In this document: piece by piece, positions 4,917 through 7,312 of the stretch
Layout: every line of letters begins with the position of its first letter
Numbering within the stretch: position 1 is the first letter of the stretch
Assembly: GCA_027451265.1 (NCBI GenBank)
Contig: DAIDJT010000133.1
Span: 1 to 7,312, forward strand
DNA: 7,312 nucleotides
Direction: 5' to 3'
Source of the DNA: Bacteroidales bacterium
Lineage (GTDB): Bacteria > Bacteroidota > Bacteroidia > Bacteroidales > VadinHA17
Notes under the pieces: model-generated
What the model was told of the DNA's origin: nothing
Seen by the model: the letters and a program-made list of their open reading frames with translations, nothing else
Database searches by the model: none
Translations under genes and position numbers: made by a program

Positions 4917-7286
4917 TCAGAAGCTATGGTGTTCGGTACGACGGATGATCTCGTTCTGAAGGTCTTCACCGAGGTCATTGAAGTAATCGCTGTAGCCTGC
5001 AACACGCACAATAAGGTCTCGGTACAGTTCGGGATGTTTCTGTGCGTCACGGAGTGTCTCTGCATTTACCACGTTGAACTGGATATGGTGACCGTCAAGG
5101 CTGAAGTAGCTTCTGATGAGAGCAGTCAGTTTCTGATAGCTTCCCTCATCCTCGAAGAACTCGGGTGAGAACTTCTGGTTCAGGAGGGTGCCTCCGGTCC
5201 TCAGATGATCTATTTTCGAGGCAGACTTGATCACTGCCGTGGGTCCCTGGCGGTCAACACCCTGGAACGGAGAAATGCCTTCTGACAGCGGTACCCATGC
5301 TTTGCGACCGTCAGGCGTTGCACCTGTCACATTGCCAAAATAAACGTGTGAGGTGGTGGGGAGCATGTTGATGCGGTGTATGCCACCCCTTGGTGTCGGC
5401 TTTCCGCTGACGGCGTCATGGAAGAACTCAAACACTGTCACAGCCTGCTCATCGGCATAGTCGTCATCATTCCCGTATTTCGGCGTGTTGTATATAATGT
5501 CATACTGCATTTCCTCCGCTCCTTCGAAGTTGTTCTTCAGTGCGGTAAGCAATTCACTCCAGGTAAACCGCTTCCTGTCATAGATGTTAAACCTGATGGA
5601 GGTGAGGATGTCAGTAATGCTTCCGAGTCCCACACCCTGGATATAGGTGCTGTTGTACCTGGCTCCGCCGGCATTGTAATCTTTGCCGTTGGAAATGCAG
5701 TCTTCCAGCAGCAGCGAAAGGAACGGGACCGGCAGGTGAATTGCAAACGTCTTCTCAATGACGTTGTTACCCCTTATCTTGACATCGGCAAAGTAGTTGA
5801 TCTGCTCCCTGTATGCCTGAAGGAAACTATCGAAGGAAGAGAATGAGGAGGGGTCGCCGGTCTTCGGTCCTACCTGCACGCCTGTACGCGGATCAAAGCC
5901 GTTGTTCAGGGTCACCTCGAGGATCTTCACCAGGTTAAAATATCCGGTCAGCCAGTAGCACTCGGTGCCGAAGGCGCCCGTCTCCACGCAGCCTGAGGCT
6001 CCGCCGTTGCGGGCATCAACAATGCTTTTACCCTGCCTCAGCAGTTCCTGAATGATAGCCTCTGTATTGAATACTGAAGGCTGCCCGAACCCTGTTTTAA
6101 TTATATCGAGTGCCTTATGCACGAATGAGTCAGGGTTCTTGCGGCTGACCTGCACCATTGAACTTGGCTGGAGTATCCGCATCTCCTGGATGACATCAAG
6201 GATGATATAGGTCATCGGGTTGACCGCATCGGTACCGTCAGGCTTCACTCCTCCGAGGTTTATCAGGCAGAAGTCAGTGTAGGTATTGCTCTCCTGGGCT
6301 GTCACTCCCATCTTCGGTGGTGAAGGGTGGTTGTTGAATTTCACCCAGAAGCATCCGAGGAGTTCATAAGCCTCCTCAGGGGTCATTGTTCCGTTTTCAA
6401 CGCCTTTATTGTAAACAGGCCACAGGTGCTGGTCGAGACGCCCCGGGTTGAATGAGTCCCATGGATTAAGCTCGGTAACCACACCGAGGTGAATGAACCA
6501 GTAGTGCTGCAGCATCTCATGGAATGTCTCCGGAGCGTGTGCCGGCACGCGGCGGCATACAGCAGCCATCTTCTGAAGTTCTGAACGTCTGACGGCATCC
6601 TTTTCCTCTGAGGCCATTTCCTCGAGCTTTCCGGCATGCCGTTCAGCATACATTATGATTGCATCACAGGCTAAATCCATTGCCCTGAGTTCCTCGGCAC
6701 GCTCATATGCCTGCGGATCATTACGGAAATCAAGAGCTGCCACAGCAGCAGCAATTTCCTTTTTCAGATCGAGAAAGCCGGTACGGAACATCTTATAGCC
6801 CAGTACCGTATGCCCGGGAGCCCTCTGTTCCTGGAACTCGGTGAAGATACCTGCCTTATATGCCGCAAGCCATTCAGGGGTCATTCGTTCCATGATGCGG
6901 TCACGGTTGCTCCTCCCCTTCCAGAATGGGATGATCTCCTCGGTGTAGATTTTTCTGACATCGTCACTCACCCTGAAGAAGACCTTCTCGCGGCTGTTGA
7001 GAATATCAAGATCCTGAATCGAATGAAGGCTTATCTCAGGGTATGTCGGGGTAGCCTTGGGTGCCGGTCCTCTTTCACCCACTATGAGTTCACCGTCATT
7101 GATACAAATGGTTTTGTTCCTGAGCAGGTATTCAAAGGCGCGCGCCCTGAGCAACGGTGCCGAAAGCCCCAGTGCCTCCCGGCTTGAATAAAACCTGGTA
7201 ATCAGTTGTGCCCGCTCGGCGGTGATTGTTTCTGTTGCGTTAAGGCTCTGTTCCCTGAGCCTCAAAACTCTCTCTGTCATCTTCAT
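4917..7286 (-). CDS. hypD: Glycyl radical enzyme, probable trans-4-hydroxy-L-proline dehydratase
   Basis: Predicted to remove water from trans-4-hydroxy-L-proline, giving pyrroline-5-carboxylate, by cytosolic glycyl radical chemistry under anaerobic conditions. At 789 residues it has the length I recall for Clostridioides difficile HypD. The N-terminal pyruvate formate-lyase-like domain fills most of the chain. The thiyl cysteine is Cys433 in GASGCVETGAFG (429-440), with Glu435 two residues on, the C-x-E arrangement of eliminases; pyruvate formate-lyase has two adjacent cysteines. The glycyl radical motif RVAGYSDYF is at 761-769, with Gly764. Positions recalled as substrate contacts in HypD are also kept: His159, Asp277 (LNPWDSF), Ser333, Phe339, Tyr449 and Thr645 (LPTTSH). 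No activating radical-SAM enzyme or ProC is in view; they may lie right of the window. Met1 is at 7284-7286, Met3 is an alternative, and only 26 upstream bases are visible. Another dehydratase substrate cannot be excluded. The symbol is the glycyl radical HypD, not the hydrogenase maturation gene of the same name. Confidence 0.9.
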   Translation of the reverse strand: MKMTERVLRLREQSLNATETITAERAQLITRFYSSREALGLSAPLLRARAFEYLLRNKTICINDGELIVGERGPAPKATPTYPEISLHSIQDLDILNSREKVFFRVSDDVRKIYTEEIIPFWKGRSNRDRIMERMTPEWLAAYKAGIFTEFQEQRAPGHTVLGYKMFRTGFLDLKKEIAAAVAALDFRNDPQAYERAEELRAMDLACDAIIMYAERHAGKLEEMASEEKDAVRRSELQKMAAVCRRVPAHAPETFHEMLQHYWFIHLGVVTELNPWDSFNPGRLDQHLWPVYNKGVENGTMTPEEAYELLGCFWVKFNNHPSPPKMGVTAQESNTYTDFCLINLGGVKPDGTDAVNPMTYIILDVIQEMRILQPSSMVQVSRKNPDSFVHKALDIIKTGFGQPSVFNTEAIIQELLRQGKSIVDARNGGASGCVETGAFGTECYWLTGYFNLVKILEVTLNNGFDPRTGVQVGPKTGDPSSFSSFDSFLQAYREQINYFADVKIRGNNVIEKTFAIHLPVPFLSLLLEDCISNGKDYNAGGARYNSTYIQGVGLGSITDILTSIRFNIYDRKRFTWSELLTALKNNFEGAEEMQYDIIYNTPKYGNDDDYADEQAVTVFEFFHDAVSGKPTPRGGIHRINMLPTTSHVYFGNVTGATPDGRKAWVPLSEGISPFQGVDRQGPTAVIKSASKIDHLRTGGTLLNQKFSPEFFEDEGSYQKLTALIRSYFSLDGHHIQFNVVNAETLRDAQKHPELYRDLIVRVAGYSDYFNDLGEDLQNEIIRRTEHHSF

Positions 7287-7312
7287 TGCAAAGTACTGCT
7301 TTTATGCTTTTT

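Noticed and set aside
4926..7187. Plus-strand and other-frame open frames across the glycyl radical enzyme gene
   Set aside because: All are shadows of a 789-codon gene with conserved catalytic motifs, and none has recognisable features of its own.
7287..7312. TACTTTG just before the dehydratase start as a -7 promoter element
   Set aside because: It is one base short of TAnnTTTG and only two bases before the ATG, and the window ends before a -33 element could be checked.

Overview
The window looks like a piece of an anaerobic Bacteroidetes (probably Bacteroidales-type) genome or metagenomic contig. The pointers are the gene content: an FHS-type sugar transporter and an atypical ROK kinase next to a lipoprotein-like S1 sulfatase, an oxygen-sensitive glycyl radical enzyme, and a cytidylate-kinase-like protein of a type I associate with this phylum. 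Start codons mostly lack strong Shine-Dalgarno sequences, and two upstream regions carry elements resembling the Bacteroidetes TTG / TAnnTTTG promoter. The taxonomic call is an inference.

Left part (1-2463, all minus strand): a probable three-gene sugar operon, transcribed as ROK-family sugar kinase (1519-2463), then FHS/FucP-like MFS symporter (328-1497), then a sulfatase that runs off the left edge (1-270). Gaps are 21 and 57 bases with no convincing terminator. The expected logic is desulfation of a sugar outside the cytoplasm, proton-coupled uptake, then phosphorylation. The sulfatase is abnormal: its signal peptide and first strand are joined in frame directly to the C-terminal part of the family, so the catalytic core is missing.

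Middle (2464-3990): a 174-base divergent intergenic region, then a plus-strand malic enzyme (2638-3945) that has the complete catalytic unit of MaeB but ends where the phosphotransacetylase-like domain would begin. A strong hairpin (3958-3990) lies between it and the convergent minus-strand gene.

Right part (4052-7286, minus strand): a glycyl radical enzyme of 789 residues that keeps the catalytic and substrate-contacting positions of trans-4-hydroxy-L-proline dehydratase (HypD), its own intrinsic terminator (4838-4874), and then a separately promoted cytidylate-kinase-like gene (4052-4804) whose reading frame opens with TTG. The HypD activating enzyme and pyrroline-5-carboxylate reductase are not in the window. 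No tRNA, rRNA, CRISPR array, insertion sequence or prophage gene was seen, and there is no gene-free stretch over 300 bases. I did not find a convincing new multi-gene system. The most unusual feature is the internally deleted sulfatase.
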